Counted from the stretch's first letter, positions 18,223-27,680 are shown. The stretch: DNA of 64,000 bases from Mycobacterium colombiense (GCF_001665835.1 NZ_LZSX01000014.1:113336-177335), one strand, 5' to 3'. The notes: a model not told the origin generated them from the sequence alone. Numbers and translations: made by a program.

Positions 18223-18400
18223 GGCGCTTCCCTTCTAATTCCTTGAGCTTGATTGTGAGATTCCTGTGACCGGTGCCTGTGCGACCGGCTACTTGGAGAA
18301 ACATGAGTCGACCCCGCTAAAGTTCCACCTCGTCGTTCGCCGCCGGCGAACGATCACTCACAGACCTTCCTGTGAGTTGTGAGATCCTCGTCATAGGACC

Positions 18401-18426
18401 GTCACATTGCGCGAAAAGAACGTAAT
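18401..18426 (+). promoter_or_regulatory. possible GlnR-type site before nirB
   Basis: GTCAC at 18401 followed by GCGAAAA and GTAAT at 18422 resembles the alternating GTnAC/GAAAC repeats of the nitrogen regulator GlnR, but spacing is one base off. It lies 24-49 bp before the nirB start. Confidence 0.3.
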
Positions 18427-18449
18427 TTCTGGCCGTTACTCTCAAAGCC

Positions 18450-21029
18450 ATGTCTGCAGACGGGATTTCGCGCGCCAACTGTGCGCCTCGTCACATCATC
18501 GTAGTCGGACATGGCATGGTGGGGCACCGGTTCGTCGAGGCGCTACGCGCCCGTGACACCGAGGGATCGTGGCGCATCACGGTTTTCGCCGAGGAGACCG
18601 ACGCGGCCTATGACCGCGTGGGACTGACCTCCTACACCGAAAGCTGGGATCGCAAGCTACTGGCATTGCCCGGCAACGAATACGAGGGTGACGAGCTGGT
18701 CCGGCTGGTGCTCAACCAGCGGGTTACCGAAATAGACCGTGCCGCAAAGACGGTGGTCACCGCCGACGGCCAACGGCACGGCTACGACACCTTGGTCCTG
18801 GCGACCGGGTCGTACGCCTTCGTGCCGCCGGTGCCGGGCCATGACCTGCCCGCGTGCCACGTGTACCGCACGCTGGACGACCTCGACGCCATCCGTGCCG
18901 ACGCCCAGCGCACGGTCGAAACCTCGCACGCCACCGCGGGTGTCGTGATCGGCGGCGGCCTGCTCGGGCTGGAGGCCGCTAATGCTCTGCGCCAGTTCGG
19001 GTTGCAGACCCACGTCGTCGAGATGATGCCGCGGCTGATGGCCCAGCAGATCGACGAGGCGGGCGGCGGGCTGCTGGCCAGGATGATCGGCGAGCTCGGC
19101 ATCTCGGTGCACGTCGGCACGGGCACCGAATCGATCGAGGCTGTTGACCATTCGGACGGCACCACCTCGGTGCGGGTGAGCCTGACCGACGGCCAGGTCA
19201 TCGATGCCGGCCTGGTGATCTTCGCGGCCGGCATCCGGCCGCGCGACGAGCTGGCCACCGCCGCAGGACTGACCCGCGCCGAGCGCGGCGGGGTGCTTAC
19301 CGACATTGCTTGCCAGACAAGCGATCCCGACATCTACGCGATCGGTGAGGTCGCCGCGATCGGCGGCCGCTGCTACGGCCTGGTGGGGCCTGGCTACACC
19401 TCGGCGGAGGTGGTGGCCGACCGGCTGCTGGACGGCGTCGCGGAGTTCGGCGAGGCGGACCTGTCCACGAAGCTCAAACTGCTGGGCGTCGACGTGGCCA
19501 GCTTCGGCGACGCGATGGGGACGACCGAGAACTGCCTCGAGGTCGCCATCAACGATGCGGTCAATCGGACCTACGCCAAGCTGGTGCTCTCCGACGACGC
19601 CAAGACGCTGCTCGGCGGCGTGCTGGTCGGCGACGCCTCGTCCTACGGGGTGCTGCGGCCCATGGTCGGTAGCGAGCTGCCCGGCGACCCGCTTGCGCTG
19701 ATCGCGCCGGCGCAGTCCGGCGGCGGTGCGGCGTTGGGCGTTGGGGCGCTGCCGGATTCGGCACAGATCTGCTCGTGCAACAACGTCACCAAGGGCGACC
19801 TGAAGTGTGCGATCGCCGACGGCTGCGCCGATGTCCCCGCGCTCAAGGCGTGCACCTCGGCCGGCACCTCGTGTGGGTCTTGCGTCCCGCTGCTCAAGCA
19901 GCTGCTGGAAGCCGAGGGCGTGGAACAGTCCAAGGCGCTGTGCGAGCACTTCAGCCAGTCGCGCGCGGAGCTGTTCGAGATCATCTCGGCCACCGAGATT
20001 CGGACCTTCTCGGGTCTGCTGGAGCGTTTCGGCCGCGGAAAGGGTTGCGACATCTGCAAACCCGTCGTGGCCTCCATTCTGGCTTCCACCGGATCGGACC
20101 ACATTCTCGAAGGCGAGCAGGCCTCGCTGCAGGATTCCAACGACCACTTCCTGGCCAACATCCAGAAGAACGGCAGCTACTCGGTGGTGCCGCGGGTTCC
20201 CGGTGGTGACATCAAGCCCGAGCATCTGATCCTGATCGGCCAGATCGCCCAGGACTTCGGGCTTTACACCAAGATCACCGGCGGCCAGCGGATCGACATG
20301 TTCGGCGCCCGGGTGGACCAACTGCCGGAGATCTGGAAACGCCTGGTCGACGGAGGCATGGAATCCGGCCACGCGTACGGCAAGGCGTTGCGCACGGTGA
20401 AGAGCTGCGTGGGCACCGACTGGTGCCGGTACGGACAGCAGGATTCGGTGCAGCTGGCCATCGATCTGGAACTGCGCTACCGCGGACTGCGGGCACCGCA
20501 CAAGATCAAGATGGGCGTCTCCGGGTGCGCGCGCGAGTGCGCCGAAGCCCGGTCCAAGGACGTCGGCGTCATCGCCACCGAAAAGGGCTGGAACCTCTAC
20601 GTCGGCGGCAACGGCGGTATGACGCCCAAGCACGCACAGCTGCTCGCCAGCGATCTGGACACCGAAACGCTGGTCCGCTACGTCGACCGGTTCGTCATGT
20701 ACTACATCCGGACGGCCGACCGGCTGCAACGCACGGCGCCGTGGGTCGACTCGCTCGACGGCGGGCTCGACCACGTGCGCGAGGTCGTGTGCGAGGACTC
20801 GCTCGGCCTGGCCGAGGAATTCGAGGCCGCAATGGATCGGCATGTCGAGAACTACAAGTGCGAATGGAAGGGCGTGCTGGACGACCCGGACAAGCTGTCG
20901 CGGTTCGTGTCGTTCGTCAACGCCCCTGACGCCGTCGACTCGACGGTCACGTTCACCGAGCATGCTGGCCGCAAAATCCCTGTGTCCATTGGCATGCCGC
21001 GGGTTCGTCAAGCGACAACGGAGGAATGA
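18450..21029 (+). CDS. nirB: NirB, assimilatory nitrite reductase large subunit
   Basis: 859-residue NAD(P)H nitrite reductase that reduces nitrite to ammonium in the cytoplasm. Domains in order: FAD/NAD-binding oxidoreductase (IIVVGHGMVGHRFVEAL near residue 16; GVVIGGGLLGLEAA near 165), a BFD-like [2Fe-2S] region with ICSCNNVTKGDL and CTSAGTSCGSC, a second Cys pair (GKGCDICKP), and the sirohaem/[4Fe-4S] core with CVGTDWC (C-x5-C) and CARECAE (C-x3-C). nirD follows after 10 bp. Sirohaem needed here links to the chelatase and HemD-like genes just downstream on the other strand. Confidence 0.96.
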   Translation: MSADGISRANCAPRHIIVVGHGMVGHRFVEALRARDTEGSWRITVFAEETDAAYDRVGLTSYTESWDRKLLALPGNEYEGDELVRLVLNQRVTEIDRAAKTVVTADGQRHGYDTLVLATGSYAFVPPVPGHDLPACHVYRTLDDLDAIRADAQRTVETSHATAGVVIGGGLLGLEAANALRQFGLQTHVVEMMPRLMAQQIDEAGGGLLARMIGELGISVHVGTGTESIEAVDHSDGTTSVRVSLTDGQVIDAGLVIFAAGIRPRDELATAAGLTRAERGGVLTDIACQTSDPDIYAIGEVAAIGGRCYGLVGPGYTSAEVVADRLLDGVAEFGEADLSTKLKLLGVDVASFGDAMGTTENCLEVAINDAVNRTYAKLVLSDDAKTLLGGVLVGDASSYGVLRPMVGSELPGDPLALIAPAQSGGGAALGVGALPDSAQICSCNNVTKGDLKCAIADGCADVPALKACTSAGTSCGSCVPLLKQLLEAEGVEQSKALCEHFSQSRAELFEIISATEIRTFSGLLERFGRGKGCDICKPVVASILASTGSDHILEGEQASLQDSNDHFLANIQKNGSYSVVPRVPGGDIKPEHLILIGQIAQDFGLYTKITGGQRIDMFGARVDQLPEIWKRLVDGGMESGHAYGKALRTVKSCVGTDWCRYGQQDSVQLAIDLELRYRGLRAPHKIKMGVSGCARECAEARSKDVGVIATEKGWNLYVGGNGGMTPKHAQLLASDLDTETLVRYVDRFVMYYIRTADRLQRTAPWVDSLDGGLDHVREVVCEDSLGLAEEFEAAMDRHVENYKCEWKGVLDDPDKLSRFVSFVNAPDAVDSTVTFTEHAGRKIPVSIGMPRVRQATTEE

Positions 21030-21039
21030 GGAAGGGATC

Positions 21040-21408
21040 ATGACACTTCTCAACGACATCCAGGTGTGGACCAGCGCGTGCGCTTACGACCACCTCATTC
21101 CGGGTCGCGGCGTCGGCGTGCTGCTGGACGACGGTTCCCAGGCGGCGCTGTTCCGGCTCGACGACGGCTCGGTGTACGCGGTGGGCAACGTCGACCCGTT
21201 CTCCGGTGCCGCGGTGCTCTCCCGCGGAATCGTGGGTGACCGCGACGGCCGCGTAACGGTTCAATCGCCCATCTTGAAGCAGGCGTTCTCACTCGAAGAC
21301 GGTTCCTGCCTGGACGATCCGGCCGTTTCGGTGCCGGTGTACCCGGTGCGGATCACCGACGACGGGTACGTTCAGGTCGCGCGCGACTACCAGCCGCGGG
21401 CTGCCTGA
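21040..21408 (+). CDS. nirD: NirD, nitrite reductase small subunit
   Basis: 122-residue Rieske-like small subunit of assimilatory nitrite reductase. It has the Rieske fold pattern GRGVGVLLDDGSQAALFRLD and VYAVGNVDPFSGAAVLSRGI but, as usual for NirD, lacks the Cys-His cluster ligands of true Rieske proteins. The ATG at 21040 is preceded by GAGGAA and GAAGG. It is cotranscribed with nirB. Confidence 0.93.
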   Translation: MTLLNDIQVWTSACAYDHLIPGRGVGVLLDDGSQAALFRLDDGSVYAVGNVDPFSGAAVLSRGIVGDRDGRVTVQSPILKQAFSLEDGSCLDDPAVSVPVYPVRITDDGYVQVARDYQPRAA

Positions 21409-21424
21409 GTTCGACCGCCGGAAT

Positions 21425-21877
21425 TCACCGGGTGATGTCGCCGACCAGGTAGCGCTGCATCGTCGGCCCGATTGCGTCGACGAGTGCGTCCACGGACATG
21501 GAGTGCATCGGCTCGGAGCGGATGCCGTAGCGCATGATGCCCAGGCCCACCAATTGTGAGGCGCACAACGAGGCCCGCTGCGCCACCTTGTCGGCGCCCA
21601 GGATTTTCAGCAGTGGGCCAAAGACCGGGCCGATGAACATGCCCTGCACGATTTCGGCGGTCTTCGCCATCCCCGTCGACGCGATGGCGCTGGCCGCGAA
21701 CGGGCCGCCGCCCGCGGCGTCCCACGTCGTGATCAGAGTGCGCAGGGTCCGCCGGCCCACCTGGTTGACCCCGCCGGTGACGATCCGGTCGATGAATTCC
21801 GGTGTGCCAAAGGGTAACCGCAGCATCCTCGCGACCGGGTCGAGGATCCCAGGCGACGGCTCTTCGCGGCGGGGCAT
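21425..21877 (-). CDS. TetR C-terminal-domain protein without DNA-binding domain (Rv0258c-like)
   Basis: 150-residue protein that looks like the ligand-binding half of a TetR regulator. GTPEFIDRIVTGGVNQVG, the helix ASLCASQLVGLGIMRYGIRS and the C-terminal DAIGPTMQRYL match the common TetR C-terminal domain, but there is no N-terminal helix-turn-helix. No such domain is present in any frame in the 80 bp before the ATG at 21877. The place and length match Rv0258c (151 residues) of M. tuberculosis. It may bind a ligand or partner without binding DNA, or be the remnant of a regulator. The cobU-cobQ1-PPE2 block that precedes it in M. tuberculosis is absent. Confidence 0.7.
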   Translation of the reverse strand: MPRREEPSPGILDPVARMLRLPFGTPEFIDRIVTGGVNQVGRRTLRTLITTWDAAGGGPFAASAIASTGMAKTAEIVQGMFIGPVFGPLLKILGADKVAQRASLCASQLVGLGIMRYGIRSEPMHSMSVDALVDAIGPTMQRYLVGDITR

Positions 21878-21955
21878 GGTGTCAGGATCACCCGTCTGCG
21901 ATCAAAGATCAAGGAACGACGGACACCGGCGCGCCTCGCCAGCAGGCGTTTTGCG

Positions 21956-22729
21956 CTAGGGCGCGGACCGCACGGTGCGGCCGTGGGCCAGCTGGTGTGG
22001 GCCCGATCGGCGCGACGACTGCCGGGCGGTGGGCGCCAGGACCGGCGGCAGGGCCCGGCGGAATCGGTTCGCGACCAGGCGTGCCAACCCGGGATGGGTG
22101 CCCAGCGGCTCACTGACCAGGTCGGCGCCGCAGGCGTGCAGCCGTTGCTGGAACAGGCCGTCGGCCAGTAGATATGAGGCGACGACGACGCGTCCGCCGA
22201 CGCGTCGCGTCCGGGCCCGGGCCCGGTCCACCGCCTCGGGCAGTTGCGGATCGCCGGTGGCCGCGAACGCCAGGCTCACCCGCGATCCGGTCAGCGCCGA
22301 GACCAGCGTCGCGGTGGTGTGCAAGTCGGTGCGCGCCTTGACGTCCGAGGTCCCCGCGGCCGCCAGGATCACCGAATCACCCGGTCGCCAACCGCATTTC
22401 AACAACTGGTCGCCGACGATCCGGGCGATTTGACCGCTCGGGCCCAGTGCGGGGGTGACGATCACATTCGGGTGTCCACTGACTTCGACGTGGGCGGGCA
22501 GATCGGCCCGGACGTGGTATCCGCGCGACAAGAACGCGGGCACCACGATGGCGGGGCGGTCGGTGTCCTTCGCGCGCACCAGGACCTCGCTGGGGGTGGG
22601 ACCCACCACGTCCACGAAGGCAACGTCCACCGTGCTGTGCACAAGCGTACTCACCTGTGCCGCAAGGCCTTCGATCATCGTCACGCCACCTGGCCTGCGG
22701 GTGCCGTGCGCTACCAGGATCAGTGCCAT
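21956..22729 (-). CDS. sirohydrochlorin chelatase (CbiX-like, Rv0259c)
   Basis: 257-residue chelatase of the CbiX/SirB family that inserts Fe or Co into sirohydrochlorin, the last step of sirohaem synthesis or an early step of the cobalamin route. It starts MALILVAHGTRRPGG, where His8 is the catalytic metal-binding residue, and has FVDVVGPTPSEVL, VPAFLSRGYHVRADLP and, in the second half, VVASYLLADGLFQQRL. It overlaps the HemD-like gene by 10 bp, so the two are coupled. NirB next door needs sirohaem. Confidence 0.88.
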   Translation of the reverse strand: MALILVAHGTRRPGGVTMIEGLAAQVSTLVHSTVDVAFVDVVGPTPSEVLVRAKDTDRPAIVVPAFLSRGYHVRADLPAHVEVSGHPNVIVTPALGPSGQIARIVGDQLLKCGWRPGDSVILAAAGTSDVKARTDLHTTATLVSALTGSRVSLAFAATGDPQLPEAVDRARARTRRVGGRVVVASYLLADGLFQQRLHACGADLVSEPLGTHPGLARLVANRFRRALPPVLAPTARQSSRRSGPHQLAHGRTVRSAP

Positions 22730-23892
22730 GGGGAAGCTTCCGAATGGTCGATATGGTCGATCGCCAGCCGGTAGCCGCGCTTGACCACCGTCGCGACGAT
22801 GTTCTTGTCGCCCAGCGCCGTTCGCAGCCGCAGCACTGCGGTATCGACGGCGTGCGGGTCATTGCTGTTGCCGGGAAGCACTCGTAACAAGTCGTTGCGC
22901 GCGACGACGTCACCCGGGCGCTGGGCCAGCGCGCGCAGGGTGGCCATGCCGGATCCCGACAGCGACTTCACCGAACCGTCGACCAGCACGCAGGTTCCAC
23001 GGATCTCAAGGTCGTGACCGGCCGCGCGGATGGCGCACGACCGCAGCGGCGGGAGCTCCTGTGCGATGTGACGTGCCAACGCCCCCAACCGCATTCGCTC
23101 GGGCGATGACGTCGGGATCCCCGCTCGGATCAATGGCTGCGCGGTGACCGGACCGACGCACATCGCGTGCACGTCGCTGCGAAGCGCTTGCAGCAGTTGA
23201 TCTTCGATGCCCAGTTCGCGGCTGCGCTCCAGCAGCGCCGCGCCGGCGGGCGCCGACGTGAAGGTCACCGCGTCGAATTGCCGCCGCGCCACCGAGGCGA
23301 CGAGTTGGTCGAAGTCGCCGCCGGCCGGCGTTGGCTTCCAGCGGTATACGTGGATGGGAACCACCTCGGCACCCGCCGCCCGCAATCCGTTGATGAACTC
23401 CGGGAACGGGTCCCACCCGTCGGCCGCGCCGTGCAGCTGGACGGCGATCCGCTTACCGGCGACGTCCGATTCGAGGAGGTAACGCAGGACTTCGCGCGAC
23501 GATTCGGATTTTGGGGACCACTCCTCGTGCAGCCCGGCGGCGCGCAGCGCACCGGTCGCCTTCGGCCCGCGGGCCACGATCCGCGACTTGGCAAGCGACG
23601 CCAGCAGTTGGGTGGCCAGCCCCCAGCCGTCGGCCGCGGCGACCCAGCCGCGGAAGCCGATGCCGGTGTGCGCCACCAAGATATCGGGGGGTTGGGCGAT
23701 CACCGCTTCGGTGTGCTTCTGCAATTCGTCGTCTTCGGGCAGCGCGATGATGTTGATGGCCGCGGCGCTGGAAACCTCCGCGCCGTTACGGCGCAGCAAC
23801 GCGCACAGCTCCTCGGCGCGGTTCGCCGACGTGACGGCGATCCGGTAGCCGGTGAGCGGCGCGGAGTCGGGTGGGGCCAGTTGCGGGGCCAT
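22720..23892 (-). CDS. uroporphyrinogen-III synthase-like protein with C-terminal winged helix (Rv0260c)
   Basis: About 390 residues. The N-terminal two thirds is a HemD-type fold (LTGYRIAVTSANRAEELCAL; ILVAHTGIGFRGW; FDAVTFTSAPAGAALLERS); the C-terminal third is an OmpR-type winged helix (LSGSGMATLRALAQRPGDVV; VDTAVLRLRTALGDKNIVAT; VVKRGYRLA). It may make uroporphyrinogen III, act as a regulator, or both. The ATG at 23892 (MAPQLAPP) gives a length near the M. tuberculosis protein; an ATG at 23949 is an alternative. It is downstream of narK3 on the same strand, which suggests a nitrate/nitrite regulatory role. Confidence 0.82.
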   Translation of the reverse strand: MAPQLAPPDSAPLTGYRIAVTSANRAEELCALLRRNGAEVSSAAAINIIALPEDDELQKHTEAVIAQPPDILVAHTGIGFRGWVAAADGWGLATQLLASLAKSRIVARGPKATGALRAAGLHEEWSPKSESSREVLRYLLESDVAGKRIAVQLHGAADGWDPFPEFINGLRAAGAEVVPIHVYRWKPTPAGGDFDQLVASVARRQFDAVTFTSAPAGAALLERSRELGIEDQLLQALRSDVHAMCVGPVTAQPLIRAGIPTSSPERMRLGALARHIAQELPPLRSCAIRAAGHDLEIRGTCVLVDGSVKSLSGSGMATLRALAQRPGDVVARNDLLRVLPGNSNDPHAVDTAVLRLRTALGDKNIVATVVKRGYRLAIDHIDHSEASPWH

Positions 23893-23969
23893 ATGAATTG
23901 TGTATGCCTGCGACGTTTCGGTTGCGTTACCGGTCAATTGCTGTGGCATTGCCCGTGTTGCGAGTCCGC

Positions 23970-25394
23970 TCACACACGGGCGGCCTCGGTTTCCGGCGCC
24001 GGCTCCAACAGGCCCGGGGCCGACGCGGGACGGCGCACGTAAACCGTCCAGGTCATGATCGCCGCCACGACGTAGGAGGCCAAAAATGCCCAGTAGGCCG
24101 ATGTTTCCGTGCCGGTACTCAGATAGGACTGGCGCAGCGCCAGGTTGATTCCCACGCCGCCGAACGCCCCGACGGCCGAACAGATGCCGATCAGCGATCC
24201 CGACATCGCGCGGGCCCAATGACGGCGTTCGTCCTCGCTCGTGTCCAGCGAGCGGCTGCGCGCCTCGTAGACCGAGGGGATCAGCTTGAAGACCGAGCCG
24301 TTGCCCATGCCGGACAGGACGAACAGCAGCATGAAACCGGTGACGTAGCCGAGCATGCTGGCGGTGTGCGTCGCGGCGTGGTGATCGTCGAGGGTGCTGA
24401 CGGTGACCAGGAGCCCGGCGCCCAGGGTCATGCCGGCCAGCACGCCCAGGGTGACGCGGCCGCCGCCGAGGCGGTCGGCCAGCCGGCCACCGTAGATGCG
24501 CGCCAGCGAGCCCAGCAACGGCCCGATGAAGGCGAGCTGCGCGGCGTGCAGCGCGGCATGCTTGGGGCCTTCCCCGCTTTCGGCGAAGTTGACCTGCATC
24601 ACCTGCCCGAAGGCGAAGGAGAAGCCGATCCAGGAGCCGAAGGTGGCGATGTAGAGCAGCGAGATCACGTGCGTGTCGCGCTCGAACAGGATCTTGCGCA
24701 TGGTGCTCAGCTGGGTGCCGTGGTTGACGTTGTCCATGCACAACGCGGCCGCGATGCCCACGACTACCAGGAACACCAGGTACACCGCGCACACCCAGTA
24801 GGGCGCCTCGTGACCGGCGGTGGCCAGCACCAGCAGGCCGACCAGCTGGATCACCGCGACCCCCAGGTTGGCCACGCCGGCGTTGACGGCCAGCGCGCCG
24901 CCCTTGAGCCGCTGCGGATAGAAGGCATTGACGTTCGCCAGCGAGGCCGCGTAATTGCCGCCGCCCAGCCCGGTCAGGGCGGCGCACAGCACGAACGGCC
25001 ACAGGGGCAGACCGGGATTGGCCAGCAACACGATCGTGCCGGCCGTCGGGATCAGCAGCACAAAGGCCGAGAACGTCGTCCAGTCGCGGCCGCCGAAGGC
25101 GGCGATGCCCAGGGTGTAGGGGATCCGGACGCAACCGCCGACCAGGGTGGCGACCGCGCCCAGCAGCAGCTTGTCGCCAGCGGAGAAGCCGTAGACGGAC
25201 CCGGCCATGAACAGCGCCATGACGGGCCACAGGGTCCAGATCGAAAATGCCACGTGGTCACCGGCGATGGTGCACAGCAGGTTGCGCCGGGCGACCTTCT
25301 TGTTGCCTGCCTCCCAGGCCACCGTGTCTTCCGGGTTCCAGTCCGCGATGCGGTGGTTGCGCCCCAGCCGGCCTGTCTTCGGCATGACGCTCAT
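23970..25394 (-). CDS. narK3: NarK3, nitrate/nitrite transporter (MFS)
   Basis: 474-residue major facilitator with 12 predicted helices of the nitrate/nitrite porter family. The nitrate signature is seen twice: ALTGLGGGNYAASLANVNAF in the first half and LSGMGNGSVFKLIPSVYE in the second. GRLADRLGGGRVTLG is the loop motif of this superfamily. The ATG at 25394 (MSVMPKTG) was preferred over longer frames because it gives the family length (469 in M. tuberculosis) and has GAAGAG upstream. It may import nitrate or export nitrite. It is followed by the HemD-like and chelatase genes on the same strand. Confidence 0.9.
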   Translation of the reverse strand: MSVMPKTGRLGRNHRIADWNPEDTVAWEAGNKKVARRNLLCTIAGDHVAFSIWTLWPVMALFMAGSVYGFSAGDKLLLGAVATLVGGCVRIPYTLGIAAFGGRDWTTFSAFVLLIPTAGTIVLLANPGLPLWPFVLCAALTGLGGGNYAASLANVNAFYPQRLKGGALAVNAGVANLGVAVIQLVGLLVLATAGHEAPYWVCAVYLVFLVVVGIAAALCMDNVNHGTQLSTMRKILFERDTHVISLLYIATFGSWIGFSFAFGQVMQVNFAESGEGPKHAALHAAQLAFIGPLLGSLARIYGGRLADRLGGGRVTLGVLAGMTLGAGLLVTVSTLDDHHAATHTASMLGYVTGFMLLFVLSGMGNGSVFKLIPSVYEARSRSLDTSEDERRHWARAMSGSLIGICSAVGAFGGVGINLALRQSYLSTGTETSAYWAFLASYVVAAIMTWTVYVRRPASAPGLLEPAPETEAARV

Positions 25395-25672
25395 GCGCGT
25401 CCACTCTTCGCGGAAATCGCTTGCGTCCCAACGGCATCGCACCGGTTGAAGTGCATACAGCTCCCTCTCGTCAGGCCCCACGAACCGCCGCATCCGGCCG
25501 CCGCGACGCCAGGGGTCACCGCGCTCGCCCGGTATCGGGAAAGCTGTTCGGAGGCTGGCTTTCGACGCTTGGGCGCCCCGAATGAAGGGGCGTGCCCCGT
25601 CGCACGGTCCGATGCTCACATTTACGACGCGAGCGGGTCAACCGGAACGGGCCAATATCGCCTGTTAGTTGC

Positions 25673-25690
25673 TTACCAGTTATCTGGTAA
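25673..25690. promoter_or_regulatory. TTACCAG-TTAT-CTGGTAA dyad upstream of narK3
   Basis: A perfect 7-4-7 inverted repeat in the 442-bp gap between narK3 and the pxpC homologue, about 280 bp before the narK3 start. It fits an operator for a GntR- or TetR-type factor; the rest of the gap (25395-25836) shows no convincing gene. Confidence 0.45.
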
Positions 25691-25836
25691 ATCCCTGAGG
25701 GGCAACCGGTTCGCGAACGCGCGGTTCATCGAGCCCGAATGAGCGCCGCCATCAAGTGATTTCACGCATACCCCCAGCCTCGTGTGAGCTGGACTACATT
25801 GTGATTCCCGCGCCGACGAATTGCGAACGAATTGCG

Positions 25837-26748
25837 TTAGGAAAACGGCCAACTCGCGGCGCCGGAATAGGCGCCTGCCAAAGCTCTGGGCCGCGCCCAG
25901 TGCAGTCGCACCGTCTGGCCGGGCCGCACCTGGGCGATCTTGTCGACGTCCTCGTCGACCACCACGCCGATCACCGGGTAGCCGCCCGTGACGGGATGGT
26001 CGGGACCCAGGATCACCGGTAAACCGTTGGGCGGCACCTGAATTGCGCCGCGGGTCGCACCCTCACTGGGCAGCTGCCGGTCCGGGTAGCAGTGCTGCAG
26101 GGGACGGCCGGTCAACCGCATCCCCACCCGGTCGCTGCGATCGGACGCCACCCAATCGGTGTGCACCAGGGCGTCGGGGTCGACGAACCAGTCGTCGCGC
26201 GGCCCGGGCACCGCGAACAGCTCGACGACGCCGCCGGTGATGGCCGCCACCGGCGCCTGGTCCAGTTCGGGGTAGGCGTCGGTGTGCTCGCCGATCGGGA
26301 GCCGGTCGCCGGCCTGCAGTGGCGACGGGCCGATGCCCGACATCACGTCGTAGCTGCGCGAGCCCAGCACCGGCTCCACGCAGATGCCACCGCGGATCGC
26401 CAGGTAGCTGCGCAGGCCGGCGCGGGGGGCGCCCAACGCGATCACCTCGCCGTCGCGCACATGATGAATGCTGTTGGTGCCGAACTTGATTCCGTTGACG
26501 GTGGGGTCGGCGTCGGCGCCTGTCACCGCGATGTCGACATCGCCACCGGACAGCCTGGCCGCGAAACCGCCGAACGTCACCTCCACCGTGGCGCGGTCGT
26601 CGGGGTTTGCCACCAGCCGGTTGGCCAGCCGGTGCGCGCGCCGGTCGGCGGCTCCGGACCGGCTCACCCCCAGATGGGCCAGTCCCGGGCGGCCGAGGTC
26701 TTGGACGACGGCGAGCGGTCCGGTGCGGAGGATCTCCAGGATTGCCAC
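25837..26748 (-). CDS. pxpC: 5-oxoprolinase subunit C-like protein (AHS2 domain, Rv0263c)
   Basis: 303-residue carboxyltransferase-like protein of the AHS2 (urea amidolyase C-terminal/KipA) family; in bacteria PxpABC hydrolyses 5-oxoproline with ATP. It shows [20 protein letters not shown] at the start, [38 protein letters not shown] and [20 protein letters not shown]. The AHS1 partner is encoded 145 bp upstream on the same strand, with a tandem repeat between. A PxpA (LamB/YcsF) gene is not in the window. In M. tuberculosis an aminoglycoside acetyltransferase gene lies between this and narK3; it is missing here. Confidence 0.88.
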   Translation of the reverse strand: MAILEILRTGPLAVVQDLGRPGLAHLGVSRSGAADRRAHRLANRLVANPDDRATVEVTFGGFAARLSGGDVDIAVTGADADPTVNGIKFGTNSIHHVRDGEVIALGAPRAGLRSYLAIRGGICVEPVLGSRSYDVMSGIGPSPLQAGDRLPIGEHTDAYPELDQAPVAAITGGVVELFAVPGPRDDWFVDPDALVHTDWVASDRSDRVGMRLTGRPLQHCYPDRQLPSEGATRGAIQVPPNGLPVILGPDHPVTGGYPVIGVVVDEDVDKIAQVRPGQTVRLHWARPRALAGAYSGAASWPFS

Positions 26749-26764
26749 GGTTGTCTCCTTAACT

Positions 26765-26888
26765 ATGGTGGCGACCCGCTTCGCCCGGCTGCGCCGCGCT
26801 CGCGATCGCCACTTAACAATGGTGGCGACCCGCTTCGCCCGGCTGCGCCGCGCTCGCGATCGCCACTTGGCTATGGTGGCGACCCGCC
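26765..26888. repeat. 54-bp tandem palindromic repeat, 2.3 copies
   Basis: Copies begin at 26765, 26819 and 26873, exactly 54 bp apart; the third is cut after about 15 bp. Each unit starts GGTGGCGACCCGCTTCGCCC and ends GCGATCGCCAC, so its ends are inverted (GTGGCGA/TCGCCAC) and each full copy can fold. It sits between pxpB and pxpC, where a spacer within an operon would otherwise be short. Confidence 0.85.
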
Positions 26889-26893
26889 ACCGA

Positions 26894-27568
26894 CTAGACG
26901 GCCCGGAACTGCACCCACATGCCCTGCGTCAACAACGCAGGGTTCGACCGCTGTAGGTCCCACAGCACCGCGCCGGTCCGGCCGATGAGTTGCCAGCCAC
27001 CGGGGGACTGACGCGGGTACACCGCGCTGAAGTCACCGGCGAGGGCCACGGAGCCGGCCGGCACCGAGGTCCTCGGCTCCGGGCGGCGTGGCACCCGCAG
27101 CCGCGGGTCGCCGTCGACCAGATACGCGAAACCGGGTGCGAATCCACTGAATCCGACCCGCCACAGCGTGGAAGTGTGGGCGTCGATCACCGCGGGGATG
27201 GTCAGCCCGGTGTGGCCGGCGACCTCGGCCAGATCCGGACCGTCGTAGACGACGTCGATGACCACGTCGGCGCGGCGCTCCGAGGCGGTGTCGGTGGTGG
27301 CGGCGACGTCCATCTTGCGCAGCCGCTGGCGGATGACGCCTTGGCGGCGCGGACCGTCCAGCTTCACCAGCACCGTGCGGGCCGCCGGGACGACGTCGAC
27401 CACGCCCGGTATCGCCGCGGCGCGCAGCGCGTCCGCCCACGCCAATACCTCAGCGGTACTTCCGCATTGCACCATCAGCGCGCGGTCGCCGTAGTCCACG
27501 ACGGTGTTGCCGACCAGCTCCGTCGGCAGGTTGTGGGCCAGGTCGCCGCTAAGGTCCGTCACGCTCAT
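26894..27568 (-). CDS. pxpB: 5-oxoprolinase subunit B-like protein (AHS1 domain, Rv0264c)
   Basis: 224-residue AHS1 (urea amidolyase/KipI) protein, partner of the AHS2 protein. Typical sequence: [35 protein letters not shown], the family motif [38 protein letters not shown] and [11 protein letters not shown]. The ATG at 27568 is taken; longer frames run into unlikely sequence. It is upstream of the AHS2 gene in the operon. Known KipI-type proteins can also inhibit kinases, so the metabolic role is inferred. Confidence 0.88.
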   Translation of the reverse strand: MSVTDLSGDLAHNLPTELVGNTVVDYGDRALMVQCGSTAEVLAWADALRAAAIPGVVDVVPAARTVLVKLDGPRRQGVIRQRLRKMDVAATTDTASERRADVVIDVVYDGPDLAEVAGHTGLTIPAVIDAHTSTLWRVGFSGFAPGFAYLVDGDPRLRVPRRPEPRTSVPAGSVALAGDFSAVYPRQSPGGWQLIGRTGAVLWDLQRSNPALLTQGMWVQFRAV

Positions 27569-27680
27569 TACTCGACGGTAACCCCGGGATCGGGGCATGT
27601 GCGAGGGGCGCCGACGGATTTTCGAGCTCTGCCAGAGCTGCCTTAGCAAACGCTCAAACAGCCCTGGCATGCCCGCGCGG

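Noticed and set aside
18242..18262. HspR (HAIR) operator before acr2
   Set aside because: One arm (CTTGAGC) matches but the second does not match ACTCAAG, so it is mentioned in the acr2 entry but not called as a site.
18657..21059. 800-residue minus-strand frame over nirB
   Set aside because: Antisense shadow of nirB.
22720..25230. 836-residue minus-strand frame that would fuse the HemD-like protein to an N-terminal extension
   Set aside because: Only the C-terminal 390-410 residues are HemD/winged-helix-like; the front is narK3 read in another frame.
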